Assembly (NCBI GenBank): GCA_949747725.1 | Contig: CATKFJ010000198.1 | Coordinates: 1 to 5,606 of the forward strand | DNA: 5,606 bases | Origin: an uncultured bacterium | GTDB lineage: Bacteria; Bacillota; Clostridia; Christensenellales; Pumilibacteraceae | Reading direction: 5' to 3' | Shown here: positions 5,439-5,606 of the stretch, piece after piece | Layout of the letters: each line of letters opens with the position of its first letter | How positions within the stretch are numbered: the stretch's first letter is position 1 | Notes under the pieces: generated by a model | Told to the model about the DNA's origin: nothing | The model's input: the letters and a program-made list of their open reading frames with translations, nothing else | Databases searched by the model: none | Program-made: the position numbers and the translations under genes

Positions 5439-5606
5439 TTATTTCAGATTTTCGGGGTTAAGCCCCTCAAGTTCGGGAAGAACGAATCTCCCGTTGTCGC
5501 GGATAAGCACGCCGTCGAAATATATCTTGCCGCCGCCCATTTCGGGGGTTTGACGCAACACCAAGTCCCAATGAATCGCCGAGATATTTCCGTTATAAGC
5601 ATCGTC
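5439..5606 (-). CDS. M29-family aminopeptidase, C-terminal fragment (5' end outside window)
   Basis: The minus strand is open from the window edge to the TAA at 5441-5439, giving 55 residues without a start codon. The sequence contains SAIHWDLVLRQTPEMGGG, KIYFDGVLIRDNGRFVLPEL and the end GLNPENLK. This matches the C-terminus of M29 (aminopeptidase T/AmpS type) metallopeptidases, where the His and Asp of the HWD motif (fragment residues 12 and 14) are metal ligands and the GG-x-I-Y-x-DG-x-L hairpin follows. These enzymes remove N-terminal amino acids from peptides in the cytoplasm. The stop is two bases before the start of the YcxB-like gene, so the two are probably co-transcribed. The rest of the gene lies beyond the window. 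Confidence 0.88.
   Translation of the reverse strand, partial: DDAYNGNISAIHWDLVLRQTPEMGGGKIYFDGVLIRDNGRFVLPELEGLNPENLK

Noticed and set aside
4849..5553. A 234-codon open frame on the plus strand at the right end
   Set aside because: It is antisense to the YcxB-like gene and runs into the M29 fragment; its product is rich in Arg/His/Tyr as expected of a shadow frame.

Overview
The window looks like chromosomal DNA of an anaerobic Bacillota (Clostridia-type) bacterium, possibly an uncultured gut lineage. The reasons are a pyruvate:ferredoxin oxidoreductase, a Gram-positive style GAPDH, an M29 aminopeptidase, a CotH-family lipoprotein with an InlB-type repeat, canonical sigma-A promoters (TTGACA/TATAAT) and compact rho-independent terminators. 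I infer the lineage from protein style only. No phage, insertion sequence, CRISPR array, tRNA or rRNA is visible.

Layout from left to right: (1) The 3' end of a pyruvate:ferredoxin oxidoreductase gene (nifJ/por) on the plus strand, closed by a strong hairpin at 461-494. (2) A minus-strand gene for a small zinc-ribbon protein with a Gly/Phe-rich middle and a lysine-rich tail, driven by a promoter with perfect -35 and -10 hexamers. (3) A minus-strand gene for a 595-residue secreted CotH-family protein: lipoprotein signal, Asn/Gly/Asp/Thr-rich linker, InlB-like repeat, CotH kinase fold. It has its own terminator at about 1141-1184. (4) A divergent intergenic region where two sigma-A promoters are interleaved: one reads left into the CotH gene, the other reads right into a 92-residue membrane protein whose mRNA would start at or next to its ATG. 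(5) About 290 bases without a convincing gene, holding several hairpins and the terminator of the next gene. (6) gap (GAPDH, glycolysis) on the minus strand with its own promoter and a good ribosome binding site. (7) A minus-strand pair at the right edge: the 3' end of an M29 aminopeptidase gene and, two bases downstream, a membrane protein with a YcxB-like domain.

Most genes are unrelated housekeeping or envelope functions, largely as single-gene transcription units. PFOR and GAPDH both belong to fermentative carbon flow but are not co-transcribed here. The least ordinary parts are the interleaved divergent promoters with a predicted leaderless mRNA, the zinc-ribbon/Gly-Phe protein, the CotH lipoprotein, and the structured non-coding stretch downstream of gap. 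I found no convincing evidence of a wholly new multi-gene system in the window.
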